Positions 33,427 to 44,572 of a stretch of DNA of 64,000 bases are shown here, piece after piece. Origin of the DNA: Auricularia sp. M13 (taxonomy: Eukaryota > Basidiomycota > Agaricomycetes > Auriculariales > Auriculariaceae). The notes below the pieces were generated by a model, which saw nothing but the letters and a program-made list of their open reading frames with translations, searched no databases and was not told the origin of the DNA. Where the stretch lies: the NCBI GenBank assembly GCA_037042915.1, contig CM073198.1, positions 4,030,001-4,094,000 on the forward strand. Direction: 5' to 3'. Both the position numbers and the translations under genes were made by a program. Numbering within the stretch: position 1 is the first letter of the stretch; each line of letters starts with the position of its first letter.

Positions 33427-35767
33427 CTATTCCTTTGTCTTCTTGTCCGGGTCCTCAACCTCGATCACCTCCGCGACGACGACATGCTTCATATCTAACA
33501 AGCGTTAATTTAAACAGAAACTAGAAACGCTTGTCGAAAACCCTCACCGTCTTCGCCAACCTCGCCAGTCCAGCCATTTGCCAATAAGAAGGCTTGGAAC
33601 TCAGCATCCTCTTTCGCCAAATCCTCTCCCGTGAGGTTCGGAACGAATATCCTGGAAAAAGGCATGAACTTCATGATCGGGGCGTTCTCGACCTGCCAGC
33701 ATACCAAGTCACAAGTATGCCCGCTACGCCAACGACGGCTGCGATGATAAACGTCCACCGCTTCCCTAAGTGACTTTGGATGGGCTTGAAGATAGGTCAA
33801 TACTGGAGCTCGCTATTCAAGCGGCTCGCGCACCAGGAAGGCCTGTGTGCCCAGCGCAGCGCCCGTCTTCCCGATTGCAGCGGAGATGCCATAGCACGTC
33901 CCCCGGACGGGCGTCGCGTATGATTCGCTGGACACAAGCCCAAGCATGTCTCCCGGGCCCAGATTCCCGAAACTCTTCAGCAGGCCATACTGCAGGGATT
34001 TCAGCGTCGCATACCGAATAACTGTTTTCGATGTCAGCGACGCACGAAAACGACAAAGAGCGGCGTGATCTGCACGACGCGTGGGAATGCGATGCCTATG
34101 ATGAGGCCGAATACGAGGTAGCCACTAAACCCCAGCATCATTGTTTGCTTACGCCCTAGTCGGTCACAGAGCTGACAGGGATGCTAAGAGGAACTGAAGG
34201 GCTGAGAGATGGCCTCCGCGTACCCATGCACCGACAAAGACTCCGGGAATCGCAATGGTGGACAACAGGAGCTGCCATTCGGCCGTTCGGATGATGTTCT
34301 TGTCCTTCACGACGTTTGAAATGATCTGGCCAGAGAATATGCCATTGGGGAACTGAACGCTAGATGCGCCTCAGCCCTTGCCGCCTGTGCACTGACTGTA
34401 CTCACAAGTCGTAGCTGCAGGATAGTTTCATTGGCACAGATCAGCGGAGGTACGGTCAAAAACGCACAGGAACCATGCTCCGCAGGTGCCGATGAGTCTC
34501 TTCCAGTAACGGCGGAAGACGAGGTTATACGGCACGCGACGCTCTATGCAAGTGGGCAATCTCAATTGCAGCTCTTGAAAATGCAAGCTGCGAACTCACT
34601 TATGGCACCCTGTCGGTAGAGCTTGCTATTGATCATCCGCATGCGGAAGAAGAAAACCGTGATGGGTAGGAGAGCGCCCTGGGTACGACTGAGTTCCGTC
34701 AAGTCTCACGGGGAGTGAAGGGAGAGAGCGCACAAAGCCGAAGCAGACACGCCAAACGGTGTTTAGGTGGTTCTGCCCGGCCGCGGAGATGGCGATGAGG
34801 AAAACAGACACGGACAGTGGCGCCCCGACGTTCAACATCAGGTTCGTCACCACTTGTACAATATCTCAATAACGAATGTAGTGCGTGGGCTGTCGGATGG
34901 ACGTACTGATGAAGATGGGACCGCGGCGAGACACAAATTTCTCGTTCGCGGCTTCGCTTGCAGAAGAGCTCGACGCGGGGTACTCTCCGCCCACACTGCA
35001 CAAAGTCAAGTTCCAATCATCTCCGCTTCGACGAAAGATTGACGCACCCAATTCCAGTTATTCCACGAGCAAAGGTCAGGCACCTGAGATCATCACCATA
35101 AGTTGTATCCAGTCGAGCAGTATCTAAACGCACCAAAAAAGACCTTGCGCAGATCCGTGAGCACCATGAGCTGCAGTACCAATGATGGCTCTGCAGGCTC
35201 CCATGTCAAGATAGAATGCACGTCTTTTACAGGAAGTGCACACCCGATGCAGATGAAGGCTGTTGTGGCCACGATGGCCGTCTTGCGTCCAATGCGGTCG
35301 CAGATGAGCCCGACGACAATTTGACCAATAATGGCCCCGACGAGCGATGCATTTGATACTCTTGTCGATACAGAGGACGTGTATTCACTGTGTGGAGGGA
35401 ATGCAATGAATTTAGCACACGCTGAAGGCATCGATATACTCACTGAGGATAGAGTCGTTGGAGGACGACCTAGCTCGTCGTTATTTAGTCGACCGAGCGT
35501 GACTAAAAGCTGAGGGCCCGCTCACGTTCGTCATAGTCATAAGGTTGTTCTGGTACCTGCAAGCCGTTCAGCTCGCAGGTAAGCATCGACCGTAGTTCAA
35601 CGCGGCGCGCACCCATCGCTCACGAGCGCAAAACCAGCACAGAGGATCGTGAAGTAGGAGCTGATCGTCTCGAGTCGCGACCGCTTCTGCGCCTCATGAT
35701 CGACATGCTCGTCGTAGGCAACAGAGTCGCTAGCGTGTTCCTTCTCGAACTGGGGCGTCGACGACAT
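33427..35767 (-). CDS. MFS permease, phosphate/glycerophosphoinositol type, copy A
   Basis: This is a twelve-helix major facilitator of the PHS/Git1-like group, expected in the plasma membrane importing phosphate or glycerophosphodiesters by proton symport. It starts MSSTPQFEKEHASDSV at 35767 and ends EDPDKKTKE with the stop at 33427-33429; many introns interrupt it. Landmarks are RLETISSYFTILCAGFALVS, GAIIGQIVVGLICDRIGRK (the MFS loop 2-3 motif), GGEYPASSSSASEAANEKF, VTNLMLNVGAPLSVSVFLI, RMRMINSKLY, RRVPYNLVFRRYWKRLIGT, FQFPNGIFSGQ, LGRKQTMMLGFSGYLVFGL, NLGPGDMLGLVSSESYATPV and a conserved tail FVPNLTGEDLAKEDAEFQAF. It is a tandem twin of the gene at 36275-38656. Confidence 0.87.
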
Positions 35768-36274
35768 GGCAACTCGTGGAGGGCCTGCACGAGACGACAG
35801 TGAGGATTTTCTGCTCGCGTGACCATTAAGTATATGGGCTCGGACCGCACGCGTGCCCAAACTTGAGCACGTGCGGTCCGGAACTTTGATGTTGACGGCG
35901 ATTGACAGCTGTCGCTGGGATGAGAGAAGTCCCCGGATTGGAGTGCGGGGATCATGCCAGCAGCTCTTGGCGCGAATCCCCGCACGAAACCGTAGATATG
36001 CTGCACAATAGAGCGTTGCTACAGAGATAAGTCTGCCCAGTGCAAGGTCATCATCGAATCGTGAAGGGTTGAGGCGATAACAAAAGGCAGGGAGATGAGA
36101 AGAGGCAAAGCCGCGGGATCAAATACAATCCTGACACAGATCCGGCAGACTGGTGGCTGTTCGCCTGCCTTTAAGAGCAGGGCTGAACCAGGTATGCGGC
36201 TGCGTACCTAGTCCAGTATATGCAGATTACACGGACGCACTCCGCCGTTCGTCTGTCATCGCTACTTGCGATCG
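35768..36274. other. spacer between tandem MFS genes
   Basis: About 0.5 kb holding the promoter of copy A and the 3' end of copy B. No gene was seen. Confidence 0.45.
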
Positions 36275-38656
36275 TCAATCCGAGCTTTTCTCCGCCTTGG
36301 AGCTCACGGCCCCAGGTTCTATCTCGGCGATCATAACGTGCTTCAGGTCTAAGGAATGTCCCTCAGTATGGGGGAAACACGCGAAAGGGCGGGCATACCA
36401 TCCTCCCCGACTTCCCCGGTCCATCCGTGCTTCAGAAGGTATGCCTCAAAGTCCGCGTCCTCGTGCGCCAAGTCCTCGCCAGTCAGATTCGGCACGAAGA
36501 TCCTGCATATGTCAGAAGTAAGCGCACTCGGGGATGATTGGGAGCAACGAAAGCCTACCAGGTAACAATAATGCCCGTCACTCCCACTATGGCGGCTACG
36601 ATGAATGTCCACCGCTTGCCAAGATTGTTCTGGATGGGCTGTGGCAAACATCACCTCCTTCAGCGAAACCCATTCCCATTGTAACTCGAAGAGAGCGAAC
36701 CAGAAATGCCTGCGTGCCGACAGCCGCGCCGGCCTTGCCAATCGCAGCAGACAGCCCGTAGCATGTCCCGCGGACTGGCGTCGCGTAGCTCTCGCTAGAC
36801 AGCAAGCCCAACATGTCGCCTGGTCCGAGGTTTCCAAAACTATTCATAAGGCCGTACTGAAAGAGATCTGTCAACCACCTGCGAGGATGATAATGATATG
36901 ATGCAGGTTATGCGCACGAATACAACGAAGAGCGGCGTGATAGCCACGATGCGCGGAAACGCGATGCCGATGATGAGCCCAAAGACGAGGTAGCCGCTGA
37001 ATCCCAGCATCATGGTCTGCTTTCGCCCGAGCCGGTCGCACAACTTCAAATTTACGGTTGAATATCTAGCAGCGGTTCGAATCAGAGGCAAGACGCACCC
37101 ATGCACCGACAAAGACGCCCGGAAGCGCGATGGTGGACAGCAGGAGCTGCCATTCGGCCGTCTGCTTGATGTCCTTGTTCTTTACGACGGCCGAGAGGAT
37201 TTGGCCGGAGAAGATGCCGTTCGGGAACGTCACGCTTCCAATGGGTGAGTCTGCGTCACCAATCGTTTCTGCCAGCACGCAACCTACAAATCATACCTGC
37301 GAACTAGCATCAGCACCCAGTGGAATGTGAGCTTGCGCGATGAAGCTCACAGGAACCAAGCCCCACATGTCCCTATGAGACGTTTCCAGTAGCGGCGGAG
37401 CACGAGGTTGTATGGCACGCGACGCTCTGAACGACAAGAATTAGCTGATGAGGGTCTTCCCTTGGTCAAACTCACTGATTGCGCCGCGTCGGTACAGTTT
37501 ACTGTTGATCATACGCAGGCGGAAGACGAACACGGTAATAGGTAGAGCAATGCCCTGGCAATCAATCAACCTCGGGGGTGGGGGTTGGACGGGGTTGGGG
37601 TGGGGGAACGTACCACACCGAAGCACACGCGCCACACAGTGTTGAGGTGGTTCTCCCCAGCAGCAGAGAGCACAATCAAGAAGACAGACACGGCGAGGGG
37701 CCCTCCGAATGATAGTACGAAGTTCGTTACCACTGATTCATGTCTAGGTCAATGCCTCGAGTTGCTGCGCGGCCTGAGGAGACTTACTGATGAATATGGG
37801 CCCGCGGCGCGAGATAAACCTCTCGTTCGCAGCTTCGCTCGCAGAAGAGCTCGAGGCGGGGTATTCGCCGCCCACACTGCGAGTCAATGCCACGAATCAG
37901 CTATTCCGTGAGGAGAAACGCGCGTCAGACGACCCACCCAATCCCAGTGATCCCACGTGCGAAAGTCATGCACCTAAGGGGTCCAAGTGTCTGCGTCAGA
38001 CCGAATGTAGGCTCCCCACATGCTGAGTGCACCAGAAGAGGCCCTGCACTGATCCATGCGCGCCGTGCGCAGCCGTGCCGATTGTCGCGCTGTTCATCGA
38101 CGCATGGTTAGGACTCGGGACACTGGCGGTCAGACTCGGAGAACGGCAACTCGAACACACCCGACGACAATGAGCGCGGTGGTGGCGACTATGGCCGTCT
38201 TGCGCCCGATGCGGTCGCAGATGAAGCCAACCACTATCTGGCCGATAATAGCGCCGACGAGCAGGGAGTTGGACACGCGCGTCGAAATAGCCGGGCTGTA
38301 GTCGCTTCATTTTGAAGTTCAGCGCAGTAGCGAATGAAGCTGCCAAATTGCGTACTGAGGGTAGAGTCGTTGAAACACGACCTGATATGGAGGCACAGTA
38401 AGCTTCGCAGTCAAAAATGTTGGGAAGTAGAACGAGCGCACATTGGTCATAGTCATCAAATTGTTCTGGTAGCTGCAGTAAATATAAATGCGCGTTCAGT
38501 ATATACGTAATCTCTCGAAGAGCTTGCGCACCCATCGCTGATAAGCGCAAAGCCCGCGCAGATGATCGTAAAGTACGAGCTGAGCGTCTCGCGCCGCGTC
38601 GGGGGCGCTACCTCCTCAACGACGACCGCTTCCTTGTCGGACGGTGTGGAAGCCAT
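36275..38656 (-). CDS. MFS permease, phosphate/glycerophosphoinositol type, copy B
   Basis: The twin of copy A has the same order of motifs and apparently the same intron positions. It starts MASTPSDKEAVVVEEVAPP at 38656 and ends AVSSKAEKSSD with the stop at 36275-36277. Conserved blocks are RRETLSSYFTIICAGFALIS, GAIIGQIVVGFICDRIGRK, GGEYPASSSSASEAANERF, RLRMINSKLYRRGAI, FPNGIFSGQILSAVVK, LGRKQTMMLGFSGYLVFGL, GPGDMLGLLSSESYATPVRG and FVPNLTGEDLAHEDADFEAY. N- and C-termini differ most, the usual pattern after duplication of transporters. Retained frames suggest both copies work, perhaps with different expression or substrate range. Confidence 0.87.
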
Positions 38657-39732
38657 GATAGAGGCGCCGCGCGCTGGATGCTGTATTTATGGACATCGCT
38701 GCCGGCGACGATGGCATTGACAGCTTCGAACGGGGCTGATCCGGAGTCTGCCTCGCGCACGTGCATCCAGGCGCGGGATCAAAGTGTACATACTGTCCGG
38801 GAGCGCCAGCGCCAGGCTACACCTGAGATGCGGATTCACAATTTAACCACGCAGGGTTGCACTGAGGGAACTGCCAGACGATATGCTGGTCACAAATCTC
38901 TGACTGTTTCAGGCGCCGCTGGAAGCCCTCAGCGAATGGAGGAGAGTTTCTGAGCTGGTGCCCCGAAACGAGCGAGTAACCCCAAAGCGACTATATCGTT
39001 GTAATGCGGGATTATGCGCCGAGGAGCGAGGACAAAGTCTGAGAGCCTTCTCTGCGACTTTCCCGTGGCCGTGGCCGCCAGACAGAAGCCAGCATGCCAC
39101 AAGCCATCAATGATTCCGGAAGTACGCATGGAAAACGTCCTCCAGGCCAGTGTAGTGGTCAATAAGATTGGGAGCTGAGACCTATGGCGGATCATTGGAG
39201 GGGGATGCAACGCTCGGTCGAGGCAGCGACCCGGCACGTTGCGGTTGTGAGTGCCCGCGGAAGAGACAAAAAATCATATGCAAGGTGTAAGATATCTTGA
39301 CCTGTCAGTGTCACTATGCCGTCCATCAGGATGACTGAGACTCGAACGAGCGCGATGAGCGGACGCGAATGACAGATTTTCGAACTGCACGGACTCTGAC
39401 GCGCGTCTGACCCGTAGACAAGCACGATGAATGAGGAAAGCCCGAGGACCCTGGTAAGTACGACTAGAAGACGAAGCTGTCGATTTCAGAAGAGGTGACA
39501 TTCGCTCGCGCCTCCAGAGCCGAGTAAAGCGCCGCGGCCATTCAGAATGGGTTGCTCAACCAGCAACCAGAAGCCCCAGAATGACGATGACGAGTCAGAA
39601 GCTTAAATGACTCCGAGACTATCCTACCAGGCACCGAGCGGGACCGAGCCAAAGAGACTCGGTCAGGCACCGCGTCGCCTCGGCTGAGCGTACGCGACAC
39701 GCATGACCCTCGAGGCGGGACCCTGGGTAAAA
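38657..39732. other. intergenic, no gene seen
   Basis: This is over a kilobase of upstream DNA between the MFS pair and the arrestin-like gene. No convincing frame was found. Confidence 0.4.
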
Positions 39733-39870
39733 TATCAGAAAGTTTCACAGGAGTATCAGAAATTCTGATGCCTGTGTTCTAACACCGTATGGCGTGGTGC
39801 GCTCCGATTGGTCCAGCGGGTGCAGTCAGGGTATCAGAAAAATGGAAGAGCTCTGATACCTATTCTGATG
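39733..39870. promoter_or_regulatory. cluster of TATCAGAA elements upstream of the arrestin-like gene
   Basis: Five or six copies of TATCAGAA or its reverse complement lie in 138 bases: 39733-39740, the inverted pair ATCAGAA-A-TTCTGAT at 39754-39768, GTATCAGAAA at 39831, CTGATACC at 39853 and ATTCTGATG at 39862. Such spacing and pairing suggests binding sites for a dimeric regulator. None is known to me with this exact consensus, and the target could be the arrestin-like gene 325 bases downstream. Confidence 0.45.
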
Positions 39871-40194
39871 GAACCGGCGGTGCCGCGCAGGGCGGAGGGT
39901 TTCACTTGGAATTCGACCTCACAGCGAGCCACAGTGGCCGCTTTCGCAGTGAGAAAGCTACTATAAGGACGGAATTGTGGCGCCGGGCGCGAGAAGGAGC
40001 GCAAGGAACGAGGGGACGGTGGAAGTAGAGTTTAAATGCGCTAGCGCCGTGCGGTTGGGTGCTGCGCGCCGCTTACTACCGGCGGCGGCGCGTTTGTAAA
40101 TGCAAACTTATGACCTTTGTCTGGCGCGCTATAAAGAGGGCGCCCTTACCAATGGCACGCGCTCAATACCTCTCCTCGCTTCCACCACGCACCC

Positions 40195-41786
40195 ATGGAC
40201 TCGCTTCCTGCCCAAGCGCTGCCTCCAAGCTACCCGCCGCCACCATCGTACTCGTTCGACGCGCGTCCCGATGAGCGCACAGTCTCGCGCACCGCGCGTC
40301 GCCAACGCGTCTCCCAGCGCGCAGCCTCCCATTGTGCCGTCAAAGGCTCAGTCGCCAGCGTCACGCTGCACGGGCAGTCAGCCACGCCCACCTACGGCCG
40401 CGGCAGCGTCCTCGACGGCACCGTCCGTCTCAGCTCTCCAAAACGCGTCGTGGATGTTTCTATCACTGTGAGCAATAGATAGCATTAGTTTTGAGCGCGT
40501 TGCTGATTCTTGTGGTGGGCAGCTCGAGGGCCGGCTGAAATGCTCATACGGCGAGGGCGCCCAAGAGTGCATCCCGTTCCTCTCCAGGACGTATACGCTC
40601 TGGAACGCCCGCAGCCCCGTCGCGGACCAGCCGCCCGTGCACGAAGACCAGCCATTCAGCGTCCCGCTGCCGCTCTCGTTCTCGGACGACGGCACCGAGC
40701 GCGCGATCCCCGCGTCGTACGCGTACGAGCAGGGCGACTTCCGCGTGCGCGTGGCCTACCGCCTCGTGCTGCAAGTTACGGCGCGCAGGCCGTGTCTTCC
40801 CGGACTGAACTCCACGCGTCGGTGAGCTTAACCGCGTCCCTCGCTCCTTGCACCTCGGCACCGTGGCTCACAGTGACCGGGACACAGCGTGGTCGTCCCC
40901 TTCGAATACCAGCCGCGTCTCAGGCCGCCGCGGCCCTCGCTGGGCGCATCCGCCACGCTTTTCGACACGCTGAAGGTCGCGCCGGACGAGTGGGCCACGC
41001 TCTCGCTGCCCATCACCCCGGAGCCAAAATCGTCGCTCCCGCCTCTTCACTGCGAGGTGAGTCAGCCCCCTCCCGCATCTGTGCCAACATTGGGGGCTTG
41101 TATTAATGAAGTCCCCCCCCCTCCTCTGGCAGGTCGCCTTCCCCTCGTCCCGCATTTTCGCCGCAGGGCAGACCATCCCCATTCACGTGCAGCTCTCAGG
41201 CCCCGCCGCGTCGCTCTCGGCCCTCGCCCTCGCGCAGAAAACCTCCTCCGTTCTTGGCGAGCGTAATTGCAACCTCCCGTCGCATCTCCCCACATACGAA
41301 GAATGCGCGGGCTCGCGCCCGAGCACCTCCTGCTCCTTCGCGTCGGCAACCTCGTTTGCGTCCGCATCCTCCTCGCGCACCCTCATCAATCCGCCCTCGC
41401 AATCGCAATCGCAATCGTCGCAGTTGCTGAGCATCTCGGTGACGCTCGAGCGCCGCATCACCCTGCGCGTGCCGTACGGCGGCGTGACCTGGCGCTCGCA
41501 GGTCCTCTCCTCCGCATCCTTCCGCCCTTCGCACGCCACGCAGGAGTGGACGGCGCTGGACGGCGCGCTGCACCTCGACGCGGCGCTCGACACGCCGGGC
41601 CCCGCGCTGCGCGTCGGCCCGCTCGGCATGTGCGACTTCCTCGTCGTCTCCCACACCGGCGGCGCGGCGGAGAAGGTCGTGCCGGTTATTTTGGTCAGCG
41701 ATGCGTTTGCGGAGGATGAGGAGGGGGATTGGGATGCGACGCGGGGGTGGGCGACGGAGACGCTGCATGTTGCGTTTGGGGGTTGA
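40195..41786 (+). CDS. arrestin-like (alpha-arrestin) adaptor protein
   Basis: Alpha-arrestins recruit Rsp5/Nedd4 ubiquitin ligases to membrane transporters for endocytosis. The N-terminus carries two overlapping PPSY sites (LPPSYPPPPSYSFD), direct WW-domain ligands. An arrestin N-domain follows (GRGSVLDGTVRLSSPKRVVD, CIPFLSRTYTLW, FSVPLPLSFSDD, YAYEQGDFRVRVAYRLVLQV). After introns come VVPFEYQPRLRPP, the C-domain start AFPSSRIFAAGQTIPIHVQL, LPTYEECAGS as a further PY-like site, and ISVTLERRITLRVPYGGVTW. Introns lie near 40469-40521, 40820-40890 and 41057-41131. The start at 40195 lies just upstream of the PY motifs. Two permease genes lie next door, a natural class of client, but a link is only a guess. 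Confidence 0.8.
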
Positions 41787-42486
41787 GTTTGACGGTGGTC
41801 TGGACTCGGACGCTGATGTTCTTATGCTACTCCTATGCGCCCATGTAATGGTTCGTTGCGAAGCATGTGTTCTGTATCAGTAGGCTCTCCATTGCAAGTA
41901 TGAAACTGCCATGCTATTGCTGTCTTTTATGCTGTTCCCTCCGTGAATGCACAGATAACGAAGTAACGTTTCCCAGTCTACGTTAGTCCATCCGTATCGT
42001 AATCCTTACTCCCCATCGAGGCAAATAGATAAGCGCGAGATGTTGATCCAGCTAGAAAAGTCGAAGTTAGCCCTCACTCCGACAGGTGAAGCAGCGTTGC
42101 GCACCGAATCCAAGTTTCAGGCAAGCCTTCCGCGAACCCAATGATGGATGACACACGTTTCTTGTCCGTGTTGGGCGTGGTTATCCCATGCGAGACTGCG
42201 GCGGGCGGCGCGGAGGAGTAGAGAAAGTTGGAAGGCGACGGCGGCGGCGGTAGGCATGGCGGAGGAGTCGGATGTGAGAGCTTGTTCGTCAGGTAATTGT
42301 AGGATTATGAGAGGACAGGTGGTCTACGGTGATTTTATAGGGTGACCAGGACCGGGGTGACTCGGAAGGCGCGATCGGCGACCCGTACAGCGGGTTGAAC
42401 AATGTACTGAAACCAGCCGATGTGAGAATATATGAGACGTTCTATTCTACACCAGCCCATGTAATACACATTACAGTGTGGGGACC
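41787..42486. other. intergenic, no gene seen
   Basis: This holds the 3' flanks of the arrestin-like gene and the minus-strand hypothetical gene. No convincing frame. Confidence 0.4.
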
Positions 42487-42988
42487 CTAGGCCTCGTGCT
42501 CAGCAAGCTGCTTGACAATCTCGACCGCGCGCTTGAACTTCTCCTTCTGCTCCTCGGTCGCCTGAACTTCGCTCTGGCCGGGGCCGCATCCGCTGCCGCT
42601 GCCGTTGGCCCATTCGAGCTCACTGCTGCCAAAGGTAATGCCGATGTCGAGCCCGTAGATGTCGGCGGTGCCGCGCGGGCTCTCGACGGGCAGATCCTTG
42701 AGGATGCTCTGCAGCTCCTCGACAAGCGACGACGCCGTCTGGGCGGAGACCTGCTTGGGCGCGGCAGCGACGAGCGACGGCGTGCCCTGCTCGCGGCGCT
42801 CGATGTTGACGAGGACGACGTCTGGCTGCGCGGCCGAGTGCGTGATCTGGAGCACCTCGGACGGGCGCGGCGGCGCGAAGCCTCCGCGGATGCCTGGACC
42901 GCCGATTTCATTCTCAGCTCCAACTAAGTATGACCCTGGATCCTTTCGCACCGTGCTGCAGGCGGATATAGTACTCCGATGGGGCCAT
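42487..42988 (-). CDS. conserved-looking hypothetical protein, about 165 aa
   Basis: Function is not recognised. The main frame reads GIRGGFAPPRPSEVLQITHS, DVVLVNIERREQGTPSLVAA, SSLVEELQSILKDLPVESP, DIYGLDIGITFGSSELEW and ends KFKRAVEIVKQLAEHEA. It has no signal peptide or membrane segment. A start at 42988 (MAPSEYYIRLQHG) looks natural, but its frame joins the main frame (VGAENEIGGPG) only through a 28-base intron near 42951-42924. That is shorter than others here, so the 5' end may instead use an upstream exon. It is divergent from the cysteine-rich gene at 43182. Confidence 0.5.
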
Positions 42989-43130
42989 GGCTGCGGTAAC
43001 GGTGGACGGTGAGCACAACGGTTATCGATCTCCGGCCACTGCCGATCGGGCGTAATGCTGCGCAAGCGCCGAGGGGCTGTGCCTGCGCATTGCGTCATCA
43101 GCAACCCGCTCGCCGTGTGGCGCAGCGCTA

Positions 43131-43138
43131 TATAAGGC
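43131..43138 (+). promoter_or_regulatory. TATA box of cysteine-rich gene 1
   Basis: CTATATAAGGC lies 51 bases upstream of ATG 43182, so the leader must be very short. Confidence 0.6.
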
Positions 43139-43181
43139 GAGGAGCGTGCGCGGCTGTGACCTCACTCTTACTGCCCTCACA

Positions 43182-43470
43182 ATGACTGCCTCCTCGTCGC
43201 CCATTGCCATGCCCGCCGCTGCGCACCCGCCAGCCAAGGACCATTCGCCGATGCCCATGGGCCTCGTGCAGACCCAGCCTGGCCCCGCGCCGCGTATGAC
43301 GACCAAGAAACCCGATGATGACAAGAACAACGGCGCTCTGCGCCTGAGGGGCGGTTGCCTGCCCTGTCCTGTCAGTAGTAATCTCAGTTTTCATTAGAGT
43401 TTAATGCTCACAAGTGGATCAGGACGGCTCGTGCTGTTTCATCATTCCTTGCCCTTGTTGCATCATCTAG
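43182..43470 (+). CDS. small protein with RLRGG motif and cysteine-rich tail
   Basis: The predicted protein has 82 residues from exons 43182-43374 and 43415-43470 across a 40-base intron. The first 50 residues are low-complexity (Ala/Pro/Met). Then come ALRLRGG, identical to the last residues of ubiquitin (LRLRGG) apart from context, and a cysteine-rich end CLPCPVMDQDGSCCFIIPCP finishing CCII. The second exon is read in this frame because it gives the Cys cluster and a clean stop; without splicing the frame stops shortly after the first exon. The Cys cluster beside bulky hydrophobics could be palmitoylated and membrane-tethered, or bind metal. Function is unknown. Confidence 0.65.
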
Positions 43471-43928
43471 ACGGACTCCTACAACCTCATGGACGCCTAA
43501 TCCCGTTCTCACTGTATCGTACCGCCGCATTCAATTGTATCATTGACGATTCATCTGTAAAAACCGTTACACTGCAAAACAATACTCGTCTTGCGCACTT
43601 TGTTCTTGAGCACTTGGGATCTTTCTCGAATTTCGCGATGATGATTGACAAACATTGCTAACACAAGAAGGTAGAGGTCTTTCAAATGTGCAAGTCTTGC
43701 CCCCTTCCTTGCCTCACCACGACATTCCTCACTTCTCGTCACTTTGAGGTCTAACACCAGCTGCCTGTCGTTCCCGTAGGACCATCACACTTTTTTTTCG
43801 GACTTCAGGGTCATGCTCCAGCCGCAGCACGCTGATCTCAATCGTCTCTCGCCGTTCCCAGTAGTGCTGATAGCTGTCCATGACGGCTCCGAGTGCACTG
43901 ACCCGCACTGCCGTTTAGCGCGAGCACA
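43471..43928. other. spacer between cysteine-rich genes
   Basis: No gene seen; it is the promoter region of cysteine-rich gene 2. Confidence 0.4.
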
Positions 43929-43935
43929 TATAAAA
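43929..43935 (+). promoter_or_regulatory. TATA box of cysteine-rich gene 2
   Basis: ACATATAAAACGG lies 55 bases upstream of ATG 43984, matching the short leader of cysteine-rich gene 1. Confidence 0.6.
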
Positions 43936-43983
43936 CGGCGCCGATGGCATTGGAGCTCCCGCAACCCCCGTGCACGCTGCATC

Positions 43984-44297
43984 ATGGACGAAACACGATC
44001 AGGATCCCCCATTGACTCTCAACCGCGCGGAATTCCGCCCATGAGCCAGCTGCCTGACGCCTCGCAAGTGGGTGATGATATGTGTTGCGCACAGTGCGGT
44101 GGTTGTGAGCTCAGCGACGTGAGTCCAGCAACTTATTCAGATGACAGTTATGAACGACAGCTGATGCTAGGGCTTAGGGGTGCTGTGATTGTGACGAATG
44201 TTGCGACTGTGGAGGCTGCTGCGATGGCGCTGGAGGATGCATCGACCTCGGTGCTTGCTGTGGTGCTTGCTGCGACGGAGGAGGTTGCCAGTGTTAA
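43984..44297 (+). CDS. very cysteine-rich small protein
   Basis: The predicted protein has 84 residues from exons 43984-44118 and 44178-44297. Exon 1 encodes a hydrophilic head ending DDMCCAQCGGCELSD. Exon 2 begins GCCDCDECCDCGGCC and ends GACCGACCDGGGCQC before TAA. Cysteine makes up about half of the tail, mostly as CC, CxC and CxxC. That resembles metallothioneins and other metal-binding mini-proteins, though Asp/Gly partners rather than Lys/Ser are unusual. The splice is preferred because it puts exon 2 in the cysteine frame; the unspliced frame gives a bland Ala/Val sequence. It is neighbour and probable distant relative of the gene at 43182. Function is unknown. Confidence 0.75.
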
Positions 44298-44572
44298 AGG
44301 ACATCGGGATTAGCGCTGCCATTCTGTGAGATAACTTCGTGACACCTGGACGATACCTGGACGATACTGTACATCGCTAGAGTATTGTTTCGGACATGAG
44401 TCGTATGTTAGGGGGGGGGGGGACCGGACGTTCCTCAAATCCGTCGTCGCTCCGAGTTTGATTGAAATCCAAACGGCCCCGATCTCAATCCAAAATACTC
44501 AATAAAGGTCTGCACAAGTGTCCCACAATTTCGCATCATCCTCTCAGCCTACTCACTCTCAGTCCTCTCAAC
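44298..44572. other. spacer with homopolymer G run
   Basis: Twelve consecutive G at 44411-44422 are the longest homopolymer noticed. The rest is promoter region of the aspartic protease gene. Confidence 0.5.

Noticed and set aside
37070-37085. GGTTCGAATC resembling a tRNA B-box
   Set aside because: It falls in or beside an intron of MFS copy B and no cloverleaf can be drawn around it.
44411-44422. G run followed by spacer as a telomere-like or regulatory element
   Set aside because: A single homopolymer with no repeated telomere unit; most likely simple sequence.
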